The position numbers and the translations under genes were made by a program. The notes under the pieces were generated by a model. That model made no database searches and was not told where the DNA came from. It was given only the letters and a program-made list of their open reading frames with translations. A stretch of DNA of 64,000 nt from Panicum virgatum (lineage: Eukaryota > Streptophyta > Magnoliopsida > Poales > Poaceae). The stretch spans positions 4,663,904 through 4,727,903 of the forward strand of contig NC_053137.1 in assembly GCF_016808335.1 (NCBI RefSeq). The letters are read 5' to 3'. Below, in pieces: positions 34,672 to 46,574 of this stretch; position 1 is the stretch's first letter, and each line of letters starts with the position of its first letter.

Positions 34672-36895
34672 TACCTGGCCATGCAGCACGAGGCACGGTG
34701 GGCCGACCCGCAGCACGAAAAAATGGCACGGCACTGGCCCGGCCCGGCATGGGGCTTCGCGGGCCCTGGCCAATACGAGCACGCCTGCATTGCATGCCAG
34801 GGCTGTATACTCAGAACGCTGAGCCGGCCCGGCCCGGCACGGCATGGTTAGGGCTAGGCCCGTCAGGCACGCGAAGCAGCCCGCGAATGCAGTCAGCCTG
34901 CCAGGCACGCCCCCAATGGCCCACACCCCGGCCCAATGGCTCTCTCTCTCTCCCCCCCCCCCAGCCCAACGGCTCTCTCCCCCTGGCCGTATAAAAGGGG
35001 CGGCCGAGCAGATGGCGGAGGCCAGCACAAACCCTAGCCTCTGCTCGCCGCCTCGCCCAACTCGCCCACTTCTCCGATCTAGGAACACTTTAAAGAGATC
35101 TTCGAGATGAGGAGAGGTAAGGAGGTAAGAGTCGGTGCAAAGTGTAAGCACTGCAAGAAACTCTACTCTGGTCTTAGCTCTGGTGGCACTGGACACTTGA
35201 CTAGGCACATTCCTAAATGTCCAGTGTTGAAAGGGCACCGTGCTAGTGGTGCTCAATCTTTGCTTCAGTTCAATTCTGATGGATCTGTTGCTAATTGGGA
35301 GTACAGTCCCGAGGTTGCTAGAGTTCAATTGGTTAGGCTTATTGCTAGACTTGATCTGCCTTTAGGATTTGGTGAGTCAGAAGCATTCGATGACTACATT
35401 ATCACTGCTCACAATCCTATGTTTACTCCTTGCTCTAGGCAAACTACAACTAGGGATCTAACTAAATACTTCACTGAACGTCGTGATAAACTTATGGACA
35501 CTTTAAAAACTATTTCATCTGTTGTTTCTCATTTCATTAATTATGATTGGCAATTAGAGAAAAGGATACTTGGCATGAGGTTAATCGATTGCTCACACAA
35601 TGTTGAAAATATTGCTGAACGTGTTGCTTGTGTTGCATCTGGTTATGGCATATCTGATAAGATATTTTCTATTACTCTTGATAACGCATCTGCAAACACT
35701 AAATCCATGGGAAAATTAACTCCTTTGCTATCTGGTTATGTTGGTTCTTTACTGTTGCATCAGAGATGTGCTTGCCATATCTTTAATCTGATAGTTAAGG
35801 CTAGACTTGATTCATTCAAGGATATGTTGGCTAACTTTAGAACTGCTATATCATTCTTGAATGCATCTAATCAACGCATTGCTTCCTACAAGAGTTATTG
35901 CATTGCTATGGGTGTTAGGCCTAGAAAATTTGGTTTGGATATGGATGTTAGATGGAATTCAACTTATCTCATGCTTAAGCATTTAATCCCACATAGAGAG
36001 ACATTTTTTGTGTGGATCACCACTAATTACCCTTTGAAGTATGGTGAGTCTCTGCTAACTAATAAGCATTAGGATATTGCTGAAAAAATACTTGCTTTCC
36101 TTGAACAGTTTCATGATTCCACAGTTGTTCTGTCTGTTGTTTATTATCCAACCTCTCCATTAGTCTTGCATCCTGTTTTTGAGATTGCTAGTCATTTGAA
36201 TGAATACCAGTTTGATAATGATCTAAGGTTTGTTGTTAACCCCATGAAAGATAAGTTTCTAGCCTACTGGTCTGATATACCTATATTGTACTCCTTTGCA
36301 TTTATCTTGGATCCAAGGGCTAAGATAAAGGGTTTTACCAGTGTGCTTAGACTACTATCTAGATTCAATGATGTTGATTACTCCTCTTATTTAACTGAGG
36401 TAAGAGCTGAACTGTCTGAGATTTACAAAAAATATGAAACTAAGTTTGGTTCAATGAGAGTGCAGAGGCCTACTCAACCAGTCACAACTGGTAAGAAGAA
36501 GTATTCATGGGGTAAGATATTTGCTGATGATGGTGGTGGGTCTGGTAACTTGAGTTCTGGATCTTTGGTTCATTCTATGCTTGGGTTTGGTTCTGGTGCT
36601 ATGGGTTTGGTTCTGGTGCTACTGGTTCTTGTTCTGGTGCTAGTGCTGCCTCTTTGTCCAGGAGAAGTTCATCTACTAGTGCTTTACTCCAGGCAGCACA
36701 AGCAGGTTCATCTCTTGCTGGCTCTGAGCTAACTAGCTACCTTGACAGTGACACAATTAACTCTTTTGATGAGGAGTGGAGTGTTTTATCTTGGTGACGA
36801 GATCACAAACTAACTTATCCTATTTTATCCATCTTGGCCAAAGACATCTTCATTGTTCCTGTTTCTACTATTATTTTTATAATAGCATAGGTGGG
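34672..36895 (+). mobile_element. Decayed hAT element
   Basis: The left part (34672-34860) is rich in GGCACGG/GGCCCGGC motifs typical of the subterminal region of this grass hAT group, followed by a leader and a transposase pseudogene. The right terminus is missing; after 36895 the sequence returns to the unit paralogous to 41380. Confidence 0.65.
35107..36888 (+). pseudogene. hAT transposase, multiply broken
   Basis: Starts MRRGKEVRVGAKCKHC with a BED-type zinc finger (CKHCKKLY...HLTRHIPKC, residues about 12-40). The middle shows the RNase-H-like region (DKIFSITLDNASANT, LHQRCACHIFNLIVKA, FGLDMDVRWNSTYLML). Between MDTLKT and SVVSHFINYDW some 60-100 residues usual in the family, including the first catalytic Asp segment, are missing. 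An in-frame TAG lies at 36070, a 1-nt deletion near 36603 inside a GGTTCTGGTGCT repeat shifts the frame, and the dimerisation region (ELTSYLDSDTINSFDEEW, then HKLTYPILSILAKD) is cut by TGA at 36795 and ends early. It cannot be functional. Confidence 0.9.
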
Positions 36896-37167
36896 TAATT
36901 TACACCACCGCATTATTGTCAGACTTGTGCCCAGTCAATTAGGCTCCACGGATTCCATGTCTGAGCTACCACCTTCAACATCCTTCCATCTCTCTCCACC
37001 TCCGGCCTCTTCTGGTGTACGACATACTTGCAGCGTTGGGTTGTGGCGTCCACCATCCTCCTCAAGGTAAGCCCATCAGCGAGCAAGTCCTTCACTTGCT
37101 CCCTCTACAACTCCACACTGTCCCCTCGCACCCTCATGCTGTTTTACCCAGACTTGCTCATCTTCTA

Positions 37168-37189
37168 TTTCCCATGACTCCCAACCCTA
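37168..37189 (-). promoter_or_regulatory. miR2118-like target site, unit 8
   Basis: TTTCCCATGACTCCCAACCC + TA. TATA-like GTATACATA near 37290 (about 100 bp) and ATTGATGATCAGCCAG near 37321. The unit is paralogous to unit 11 (36900-37350 versus 41400-41573 plus 45651-46060) and supplies its LTR empty site at 37100-37104. Confidence 0.55.
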
Positions 37190-37998
37190 CACGCTCTTGT
37201 AGTCCTAGATAGGAAGTTCGCTTAAGGGATTTCAATGTATCCTCTATCCAGTTTTCCTTTTGTGTTTGTGTTCTTTGCACCAACATATGTATACATAGCA
37301 CTCAAAGGGTAGGTGACGTATTGATGATCAGCCAGATGGGTGTTAATACTATTTTCATTGTACGCACAGGTGTTAATCAGTTGGAGGAGGGCAAAAAAAA
37401 TCAGGTGAGAGAGGAAATAATTTTGTTTGCAGATATAACTGGATGCAGTCACAATTTTGATTGGCTATATCCAGTTTTTTTTAGTTTCTATATCCTTGGA
37501 CAAAATGGACCGTAAAAGACACTTTCAAGAATCTAAGTTCAAAATCCACTTGTCTTCGGTAAAACTATCCCGATTTTATTAACTCAATGTAACAACCAGA
37601 AATGGATTGCTCATCATTCTTTTTTGTTCCGAGTTCAGCACCATATTGCTGTGAAGATCGTAGAAAAATCGAGAGTAGTGAGACCTTGCTAGTAGTGGCG
37701 GAGCTAGGATTGAACCCAAGAGGGGGCTATTGCTACAGTAATCACAGTAACGTTAGCAGCCTCGCCTCAACACATGCTCACACACTACTTTGATTAATCT
37801 GATGCTGGACTAAAAGGATTCGGAATTAAGATATGGCTTATTAGATGGGGCTTGAGTACATGGTGGGGTGAACTGGTTCTATGGCTCAAGTTCACTGTTT
37901 AGAGCCCATAGATGATTATTCTTACCCTTTCAGTCAGTTTAGTCCAACCGAGCACAGAACCGAGCACAGAGGCCCTTCTTCTTCTATCCTTGGAACTC

Positions 37999-38202
37999 CC
38001 ATCCATGCATAGAAATTGGAGGGGCCGGGGAGGGGGAGGTACTAACTTATCCGACAACCAGTATGGAGTACTTGAGCTCACTTATTCTTCCATGGATCTG
38101 CCATCCATGCATAGAAATGAAAAGGGGTGAGGTACTAACTTATCCGGCAACCAGTATGAAGTGCTTGAGCTCGCTCATCCTTCCATGGATCCGCCACTTC
38201 CC
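37999..38202. repeat. 102-bp tandem duplication
   Basis: Two copies from CCATCCATGCATAGAAAT (37999 and 38101), each with GGTACTAACTTATCCG and CCAGTATG. Confidence 0.85.
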
Positions 38203-38390
38203 ATACTGTTCTTTTCTACTAGTTGCAGCAGTTCAGTCAGTTGCAGCAGTTCAGGCAAACAGATATGCAGTGAAACTACTATGGAGGAAGGAGTCCTGGC
38301 CCACTTTGGCTGACACAGCTCCACCGGTGCCTAATAGCTCCAGTTGTTGATCGGCTTTTAAGTGGGTTCTCTTTTTTCTTTTGAAACATT

Positions 38391-38411
38391 TTCTCGAGGC
38401 TTCCCAACCGT
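38391..38411 (-). promoter_or_regulatory. Decayed miR2118-like site
   Basis: TTCTCGAGGCTTCCCAACCG, paralogous to 20811. It is too diverged to expect cleavage. Confidence 0.35.
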
Positions 38412-38460
38412 CCACTGTCTTACGGTTTCCAAAAAGGTGTGCCTTGTTTGTTTGATGGTG

Positions 38461-38905
38461 GGAACCCAAGGAACTATATCATGGTTTCACAATTTGCGAA
38501 GAAGACACGTGTCGGCTTGTGGAGCTCCTCTTCTAGCCATTGCCCATGAAAACGCATGGCAGTCGCCCTCATACAAGGCAACACCATAGAGGCTCGCAGC
38601 ACAGGGAGGTGTAGTATCGCACCTTATGGTGCCCAGAGGTGATGATACTACCTCTTTATTTGGAATGGCGTTGGCGACTCTTCGGAACACAATAAACCTG
38701 TCGAACGGCTCGCGTCGGACACATGTTTCCGAATGCTTACAATGGAAAACACGGAAGTTTGAATTGTGTCGTGAAAAATCGCGTGTAAGCGACATCCAAG
38801 CCGCGTTCGTGTATAAGCGTCGCACTCCTGGTGCTCGCAGCCCCAAACAGGGGCTACAGCTCTTCCCGAAATTTACATCCCTATAATTAAAAGGGACTCT
38901 AGAAC
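38461..38905. other. Unassigned insertion-like segment
   Basis: Sequence of higher GC than its surroundings with no paralogue in the other units, lying between a decayed site and unit 9. No terminal repeats or protein motifs recognised. Confidence 0.35.
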
Positions 38906-38910
38906 GTGTA

Positions 38911-38932
38911 TGTCTGATGCCTCCCAAGCCTA
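38911..38932 (-). promoter_or_regulatory. miR2118-like target site, unit 9 (best match)
   Basis: TGTCTGATGCCTCCCAAGCC + TA contains CTGATGCCTCCCA and ends GCCTA as in several rice miR2118 members; about 19 of 22 positions agree by eye. TATTTATA (minus) at about 39102 and a CCAAT-type block at 39122. Confidence 0.65.
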
Positions 38933-39619
38933 CACAACCTTGCACATTGACCTGGCTGCTCTAGTTCCCTTGGAATAGTGCATGAATTCTATGTTTATCT
39001 TCTGGTTTGATTTAATTTACCTTTAGTTTATATTGTGCTAGCTCTCCTCTCCAACACACACGCACACATCACTTAAAGAATGACAAAATGGAGATGAGAC
39101 TTATAAATAATGGATAGCTGGTATATTGATGACTGGTTAGATGAATACTGATAATGTAGATTCGCATTTCTTTCAGGGTTGTGCCAAATAAAAAAAAACT
39201 CGGCCTGCGAGGGGCAAGCCGCCCCTCGAGCATTAATGTAAGAAGAAAACCTCTCATGCAGGTCGAGAAAACCTACACAACCTTGCACATTGACCTGGCT
39301 GCTCTAGTTCCCTTGGAATAGTGCATGAATTCTATGTTTATCTTCTGGTTTGATTTAATTTACCTTTAGTTTATATTGTGCTAGCTCTCCTCTCCAACAC
39401 ACACGCACACATCACTTAAAGAATGACAAAATGGAGATGAGACTTATAAATAATGGATAGCTGGTATATTGATGACTGGTTAGATGAATACTGATAATGT
39501 AGATTCGCATTTCTTTCAGGGTTGTGCCAAATAATAAAAAAAAACTCGGCCTGCGAGGGGCAAGCCGCCCCTCGAGCATTAATGTAAGAAGAAAACCTCT
39601 CATGCAGGTCGAGAAAACC
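38931..39619. repeat. Recent 343-bp tandem duplication of a unit promoter
   Basis: Copies 38931-39273 and 39274-39619 differ by little more than an AAT indel. The duplicated part begins at the last two bases of the unit 9 site, so the promoter region is doubled but the target site is not. It includes a GGGGCAAGCCGCCCCTCG retroposon-tail-like segment. Confidence 0.92.
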
Positions 39620-39639
39620 CCCGAACCCCTGCACCACCC

Positions 39640-39840
39640 TTACACAGGGGTGCCGTAACCCATACCGTAACCCATGTGAGAGCGGGCCGGGACCTATTTC
39701 CTTGTGCTTTAGCGTGTAGGCAGGCGAGGGGATTTTTTTAATCTCAACCTGAAATTCGCTCCCACGGGGAGTCGAACCCAGGACCTAAGGAGTGCTACTG
39801 AGGCCACCTAACCAATCAGGCTAGGCACCCTTTCGCGGGT
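39640..39840 (-). mobile_element. tRNA-derived SINE
   Basis: On the minus strand GCCTAGCCTGATTGGTTAGG (box A) and GGTTCGACTCC (box B) are at tRNA spacing, followed by a GAGCGAATTTCAGGTTGAG body as in grass SINEs. Flanking duplication not clear. Confidence 0.7.
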
Positions 39841-40094
39841 TGTGCCAAATACACAGGTCAGAATAGACAGTACAAAGATCAATTCGTATCAAAAGTTTTA
39901 ATTTCATGTTGACCTTGCAGAGTTTGAAGTTTTGAAAAAAAAATAAACCGGCAAGAGAGCTATCCCTTGTATTAAAAAGAGGGAAGTGAGCCCCTTGGCT
40001 CGCAGATTTTGAAGTTGTTACACAGAACAACATAGGGCTTAGGGAATATGGTGGCAACCTGTCCAGAGGATCGGCCTTGCTAAGGATGATATGG

Positions 40095-40830
40095 TGGCTG
40101 AACATCCGAATTATTCGTATTCATATCTTTTAAAAAAGATAATGTGTTCTCATATCCGATTTAAATATGAATGCTACAATGGATGTATCAGAATTTGATT
40201 TTCAGAAATTTCTCTATCCGATTCCATAACTGTATCTAAAATAAATGTGGAATATGTGACCATATCTGTATAGGCAAAAAAAAAGTTCCTAGTGAAACTA
40301 GCTTAAACTTATGACTAATTACTTAATGATGTGCACCATTTAAATCATTTAAAACCTATCCACATGACAAAAAATAATATTAATTCCAATTTTATTAATG
40401 ATATAAAATTAAATAAAATTATTTTACTTATTTATTTAATGATTATATATGTTAGTTTACCTATTTAATTAATGGTGAAATCATTTTTATATATTAACTA
40501 TTAATTATTTAAATAATTATTTAATTTATATTTACAGTTAGTTAGATATATTTAATTATAGAAATTTATTTTTTGTTATCTATCTTTATGTACAAGTGCA
40601 TATACTGATCTACTTTTGATCCACTAGAAATCATTAATAAAGTCAATCAATACTCGCAATGACGTTGTGTTCCAAATCGAGATGGTATCCAAATCTGAAT
40701 CGGAACTATTCATTTTGTATTCATATCCGATAAGATCCATATTTGTATTTGAATTTGGGTCAAAATGTGGTAAAAGGTGATATCCGGATCCGATTCTATC
40801 CGTATTTGATTCAAATCCATCCTTAGACTA
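40095..40830. mobile_element. Non-autonomous hAT-like element
   Basis: The right end read in reverse is GGATGGATTTGAATC with a GGATAGAATCGGATCCGG subterminal block; the left end has matching TTATTCGTATTCATATC sequence. AT-rich interior, no frame. Boundaries approximate. Confidence 0.5.
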
Positions 40831-41018
40831 GCAGTGCTGCACAAGATATTCTCCAACGTGTAAGGTACATAATGAATGTAATCCCGGAAGTTGGAATGCA
40901 GGACAAATCTTGAAACTTGGCGTTGCACCTTTCGCAAGCACTCTGATGTGGCGTTGGCTCCACCCCTGCCATTGCTACCGTGCCTGAGCTGATATCCACC
41001 AGGACTCTAGATCATCTG

Positions 41019-41040
41019 TCTCCCATGCCTCCCAACCCTA
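41019..41040 (-). promoter_or_regulatory. miR2118-like target site, unit 10
   Basis: TCTCCCATGCCTCCCAACCC + TA. A CCAAT block (TATTGATAATTGGTCAG) lies at about 41199. Confidence 0.6.
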
Positions 41041-41573
41041 CACTGTCTTTGCAAGTGTGTGCCTGGCTAAATCAAGAAATAATACTGCTGGGTTCCATGT
41101 CTCCTCTGTCCCATGCGCTCGTCTCGATCCAACACATGTGTTAGGAAGACGATGGAAATAAAAAGGACAAAGAATAGGTTAAGTAGTCCTCGTGTATTGA
41201 TAATTGGTCAGAGTGTTCTGAATTCTGATACTCCTCTATTCAGCTTCATGGACCAACAATTCAGTGAATGTTCATGGTTTGGCTGCACGTCGTGTTAATT
41301 GAAACTTCCTTTTATTGTGGATGGATACAGGTAGTTAGGTACTGCTCGAGCAACCAATGCACAGCAAGCATCATTCTAGCTCAATAAAAAGAAAACACGA
41401 CCATCATTATCGGGCTTGCACCCAGTCAGTTTTAGGCTCCACGGAGCCCAAGTCTGAGCTAAAGAAAAAGCAACACCAGCAGCAGCACTTCGTCGCTGCG
41501 TGTGGTGTCCACCATCTCCTCATGGCTCGTGGTAAGCTCATCGATCGGCAAGCAAGTCCTCAGCTTGCTCCCT

Positions 41574-44500
41574 TGTAACATCCCGTAATTTTACGGAATG
41601 TTATAATCTTCAAAAATGCGAATTTTCAAAAACTTTTTGCGTGGAAGTGTTAGTAGTTAGGATCACTTAAGGGATAATGCTATTCTTTCCCAAAATTCTT
41701 AGAATCTAAAATAAAATTCTAACACAAGGACCTAAATGTTAGTGTGCCACATTTGGATTTGGAGTTTAATTGCCTCTACTTGTTTCAAATTCGTTTGAAT
41801 GGTTTTTGTTTGAATTGTGTGGTGTTTGGTTTGAATTAGAACCATTCAAATCAAATACAACAACTAACCTAACCCTCTAACTAAACCAGCCCGGCCCGCT
41901 AACCTCTAACCCAGCCGGCCCAGCTAACCCCGGCCTGCTACGCACCCAGGTCCAAACCTCTCTTTCCGACCCAACCCACCGCGCGCGCCCACGGGCTCGG
42001 GCGAGCCCGAGACGGCCCAGTCCGCGCCGAGCACCCCGCCGGCCTGCCTCAGCCCGCATCACCCGTCCGCCGCCTTGGTCACTGACAGGCGGGCCCCGCC
42101 TGTCAGCTTTACCCCTCTCCTCACGCCCGCCGCGCCTCCCCTGCTTTTTCCGCCGCGGCGCAACGCGACAACGCGCTGAGCGCATCGCCGCAAGGCGCGC
42201 TGCCGCGCTGACGCCACCGCCTGCCGCGGCTGTCGGCTTGACCACCCGCGCGTGCGATCCTGCCTGTTTCCGCGCCCAAAACCCTAGCACGGAGCCCCTT
42301 GATGATGCCACGCGTCCGCCCGGCGAGCCCGTCACATCCGTGCCGTTCCTCGGCGTCCGGGTCACCCCTAAACCCTAGCGCCTCGCCTATAAAACCCCCA
42401 CGGCCCGACGCCTAAACCCTAGCCACCCAGGGGTTTCCCCCTTCCACCGCCGCTGCCAAGAGAAAGGAAGAAAGGGGAAGAAACAGAGGAGGCAAGGAGG
42501 AGAGAAAGGAAGGAGGAGGAGATGCCTTCGCCGCCGGAGCTTCCCCACGCCGGCGACTCGTACCTCGACATCGCCGTAGCCGCGCTACACGGCACTGCCT
42601 CGACCCACCTGCACCGAATCGACACCGCGCCTAACCCTTCTTCACCGGACCCGCCAGGTGAGCGTTGTTCGCCTCTTCGCCCAATCCCCTACTCCGATGT
42701 GCTTTGGCCGCCGTTGAGCCATCGGTAGCGAAGCCCTAGGAAGCCTCGTTCCCTTGTTTATGTGCCTGCAGGAGCCCGATGCGCCGCGTCACCGTAAACC
42801 GCAAACCGCCGTCGCCGTTCCTTGTCCTAGCGCTACCGTACCTAGCGCGCGGCCACGCCGCGGCACGGGTGAACCCGAAGCCCGTGCGCGTGCGCACAGT
42901 CACAGTTAGGCCGCCAAGGCGACGCCCTTGCTCACCTTGGTTGGACCCTCGCTGATCCGCACCGCCGGCGTGCCTTGGACGCCGCCGCCGTGGCCACGCC
43001 GTGCGTATGCCGCGTGCTGGCGAGCGTGCTGGTGCCCAAGGCTAGGCCTTTACCCACCTCGGCACTGTGGACCGTCGCCGTCGCCTTGGGTCATCGTCAC
43101 CGACCTGCCATGGCCGTGCCGCCGCCTTGCCGGCGTGCGTGCGCTCGGGACCGGCCCAGACCACCTTGACCCTCCCTAGACCGCGTGCGTGCATGCCATA
43201 GCCAAGGCAGAGCCTTTGCTCACCGGAGGCATGGGCACCGCCGCCGTTGTCGCCTCGGACCGCCACCCCGACGCGTCGTTGCCGCGTCGTCGCCGCGCCC
43301 ACGCCGCGACGTCGCGTTCGCGGCGTGGCGAGCCCGCGCTGCACACACGGCCGCACACACACGCCTGTGACCGCACTGGATCGGATGGAAGCTGCACGTG
43401 ATCCCGGAGACGCCGACAAGTGGGACCAAGGTGTCAGCCGCAGCGGGGAGAGAAGAAAAAGGAAAAGGAAGAGAAGAAGAAACGGGCCGGGACCGGCCCA
43501 GCAAGCCCAAGAACGAGAAGAGCCCAGGAGGACTTTCGGCCCGAAGACGCGATCCCTTTTTCCTTTTCCTTTTTGCACGGCACTGATACACGAATCCCAC
43601 CTGTCGGTGAGACCCTCTGACTGGCCAGTGGGCCCCCTGAGACCGACGAACGCTGATCGTTGATCAGGTCAACGTTGACGTCAGCATGGGCCATGCTGAC
43701 GTCATCATACCCGACCCCCGGATGACGTCATGCTGACATCAGCATGCCACGTGGCACGCCCAGAGGCTGCCACGTGTCACTGATTTTCTTTTATGTTTTC
43801 CGAAATCCTTTTATTATTTCCAGAAATGCTTTTAGGCTTAGAAAATTGATAATAAATAAACCGTAGCTCCGAAAATTATTAAACCAGTTTCATAATTCTT
43901 CTAAAATCATGACCTATGCGTTAGAGTAGGAGTTGCTGTGATTTGGATATTATTTTGGGGAGTTTTGTGCATCTTTGCACTTGGACCCTTATACTTTTCC
44001 GTAATTACGAATAGGACCTGACGCCGAGGAGCAGACCGGAGGCTACGACTACCCCGACTTCCAGGAGCACTACGTGGAGGCCCCAGGTTCACGGCCATCC
44101 ATGTTTTGAATACCTATTAGGCATTGCTTGCTAGACACGCTACGCCCCCAAATTGAGTGTTGAGATGAGCTTGCATAACCATTTATTATTGTATTCCTTG
44201 TTACCCATGTTTATCATTTGTTGATGTATTCTATTGCTACTATGTGTGTGAGGATGGGGTATGGGAATATATATATGGTATAGTCCTTGCGTGCTGGAAG
44301 ATGCCTCCACATATACAGGAGTTGGGGATAGGTTACAGCGGGGCGAGCGGACCCTTTCTCCGACCTTAGGGTCGGAAGCTGGGGGTTGTGTGTTGGGCAC
44401 GACCCTGTGAGCACCTGTTATGGGTGATGAGCACCTGTGGCGGGTGCAAGGTTGTTCCCGTGGGAACACGAGTTGAGGAGTTGAGGTGGCGATACCTGTA

Positions 44501-45650
44501 ATGGGTGCCGATCGCGAACCGTGTTTACGGAACACAAACTGTGGATGAAGACTCTCGCCCTTGCGGGATTAAGGACTTGACTTTGTGGCCCTAGTGACGG
44601 AACTATGTCAAACGTGCACACCACTTATCCTTTATGAGGGGGGACCCAGCCCGAGCTAGCTATGCGCGGCACCATTACTGGAGGAGGATAGTGTTTCAGT
44701 GTCAGGGGGAGAGGGCAGGACCCTATCGCCCCCGATCGCAGGATCCATGGAGATTCCATTCTAGATAGCTTCACAGCACCGGACGACCTACTGCGGGAGG
44801 ACGTGCCCCAGACCGGGAGTAGGATGGTGTCGTAGCCGTTAGTTTCGTTGACTGGTGCCTCGGAGATAGTCGGAGTTGCTTGCCGTCTGGATTCGGGGCG
44901 AGTGGGTACAGGTGTACAACCCCTGCAGGGTGAAAACTATACGTATAGCCGCGTACTCGGTCACGTACAACTCTTGATCTGGCACCACACTATAGTTAGA
45001 TCCACATATACTTTTCTACCTCCCTCTAGTCCACTTTATTGCTCGGATAGCAGCTGAGGTGCGGGGAGAGGGAGTTCCCGCACCGAACTTGGGTAGTTGT
45101 AGTAGCGGAAGATAGCCGACCGGGAGTCCGGGTGCCGGAGCTGCCTGCGTCTGAAGGTGAATGGATGACTTGTTATAAATGTTTGCATAGGAAACCATAG
45201 CCTTTTCCTTGGCATTGTTTTTACCTTAATGCATCCACATATTACTTCATACGGATGGTGACGTGGACCTATCCCATCCTTGGGGATAGACTGGATAGAT
45301 GCAGGGTATGACTCGGAGTATGATAACAACGACGACGAGTGGTACGATTGAAGGCGTGCTACACTCAAGAGTGCCTGTGGAGAAGAAGATTCCCGGAGGA
45401 GGACCAGCATGAAGACTTAGTTACCGTTACGCTTTCTGTTTGCACCTCAATTAGCTCATCGGGCTTGTACTCGGTGGTTATTACTTTTATCCCGAATGCT
45501 GTAATAAGTTAAACCCATGAATGTTCTGTAATCGCTGGTATGACTGTGATTCTGCCTAAAATGAGTTCTGTATGTGATAGTGACTGATCCAGGGACTATC
45601 ACGATGATACAGGGAGTCGGGTTGCCCTTTCGGGAACCCGGTTCATTTCA
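41574..45650 (+). mobile_element. Large solo LTR, 4,077 bp
   Basis: Starts TGTAACATCCCG, ends GGTTCATTTCA, with perfect 5-bp duplication TCCCT (41569-41573, 45651-45655) and an empty site in paralogous unit 8 (37100-37104). TATAAAA at 42388-42394 follows several AAACCCTAG motifs; GC-rich leader from 42420. No gag-pol or second LTR. The size and TGTAACA start fit the large LTRs of grass Tat-type Gypsy elements, a family call I hold loosely. Long open frames in its GC-rich part are not supported as genes. Confidence 0.8.
43676..43778. promoter_or_regulatory. Cluster of bZIP-type palindromes in the LTR
   Basis: TGACGTCA at 43676, 43697 and 43723, and CACGTGGC/CACGTGTC at 43748 and 43771, all within 103 bp. 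Confidence 0.6.
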
Positions 45651-45704
45651 TCCCTCTATTCCTACACACTGTCCCCTCACCCCCGCGATGTAACCCGGCA
45701 TCAG

Positions 45705-45726
45705 TTTCCCATACCTCCCAATCCTA
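45705..45726 (-). promoter_or_regulatory. miR2118-like target site, unit 11
   Basis: TTTCCCATACCTCCCAATCC + TA. TATATA at 45955 is about 128 bp away once the 101-bp insertion at 45779 is removed; TGATGATCGGTCAG near 46028. Confidence 0.55.
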
Positions 45727-45778
45727 TACACTACGCTCTTGCAAGTAGGCTAGCTAGTTCTCTCGAAGTCAAGGTGAT

Positions 45779-45879
45779 TTTTTTTTTAAACGAACTGGTA
45801 GGAGAGCTGCCTGTTATACTAAAGAGAAGGTGAAGGCCTGATGGGCCGAAACAAGACTATGTACAAAGTAATAAAAAGC
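45779..45879 (-). mobile_element. Short retroposon with oligo-A tail
   Basis: A T-run at the left (A-tail on the minus strand), body with GAACTGGTAGGAGAGCTGC, and 9-bp flanks CAAGGTGAT / CAAGACGAT. Similar tails occur at 39188, 39535 and 39940. Confidence 0.55.
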
Positions 45880-46574
45880 CAAGACGATTTCATCATGTAT
45901 ATATCTTCTATCTAGTTTTCCTTTTGTCCTGTGTTTTTCGCAATAACGTATACATATATAGCACTCAAGGGATGGATGGAGATAACTGAAATAAAGACCG
46001 TTCCCTCAAAGGTTAGGTGATGTACTGATGATCGGTCAGATGGGTACAAATACTAATTTATATTGTAATTAGTTGGAGGAGAGGGCAAGAATTTTTCTTT
46101 TTATTTGCACATATAACTGGATTTAGTTATCAGTTGCCCGTTCTTTTTTCTTTCCTGTGTGCCATGTCTCATACTGAACTGTTGAGTACTGCTGCTACTT
46201 GCCAGATGGCATGTTCATGTCACCGTGCATCTTGAAAGATGTGGAGTAATGGTGGTTGGTGGATGATGTTTTATGACTAGCATTTGGGGTTTGGCATGGA
46301 CAAGAACTCTAGTCTGAATAATAAGCTTTCGAAAAAAATAAATCTGAATCATTTACCAAATTAATTAGACCGCACCACACCCAAAAAAAAAACGCGCACG
46401 GACCACACACTCACATTAAAAATGACTCATGCATAGCAGCTTCGTAGATGTGTCCCTATCTGACTGTACAATGAAGAGTCATGAGCTAGCATTCCTCTTT
46501 TCTGCCAAACTCTGTGGGTGTGTTTGACAACTTGCACGCATGGGTGTGTTTGACAACTTGCACGCATTTTAGAA

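Noticed and set aside
41877..43663. Many long open frames in the GC-rich part
   Set aside because: They lie inside a solo LTR defined by TG...CA and TCCCT duplications, and GC content alone keeps frames open on both strands.
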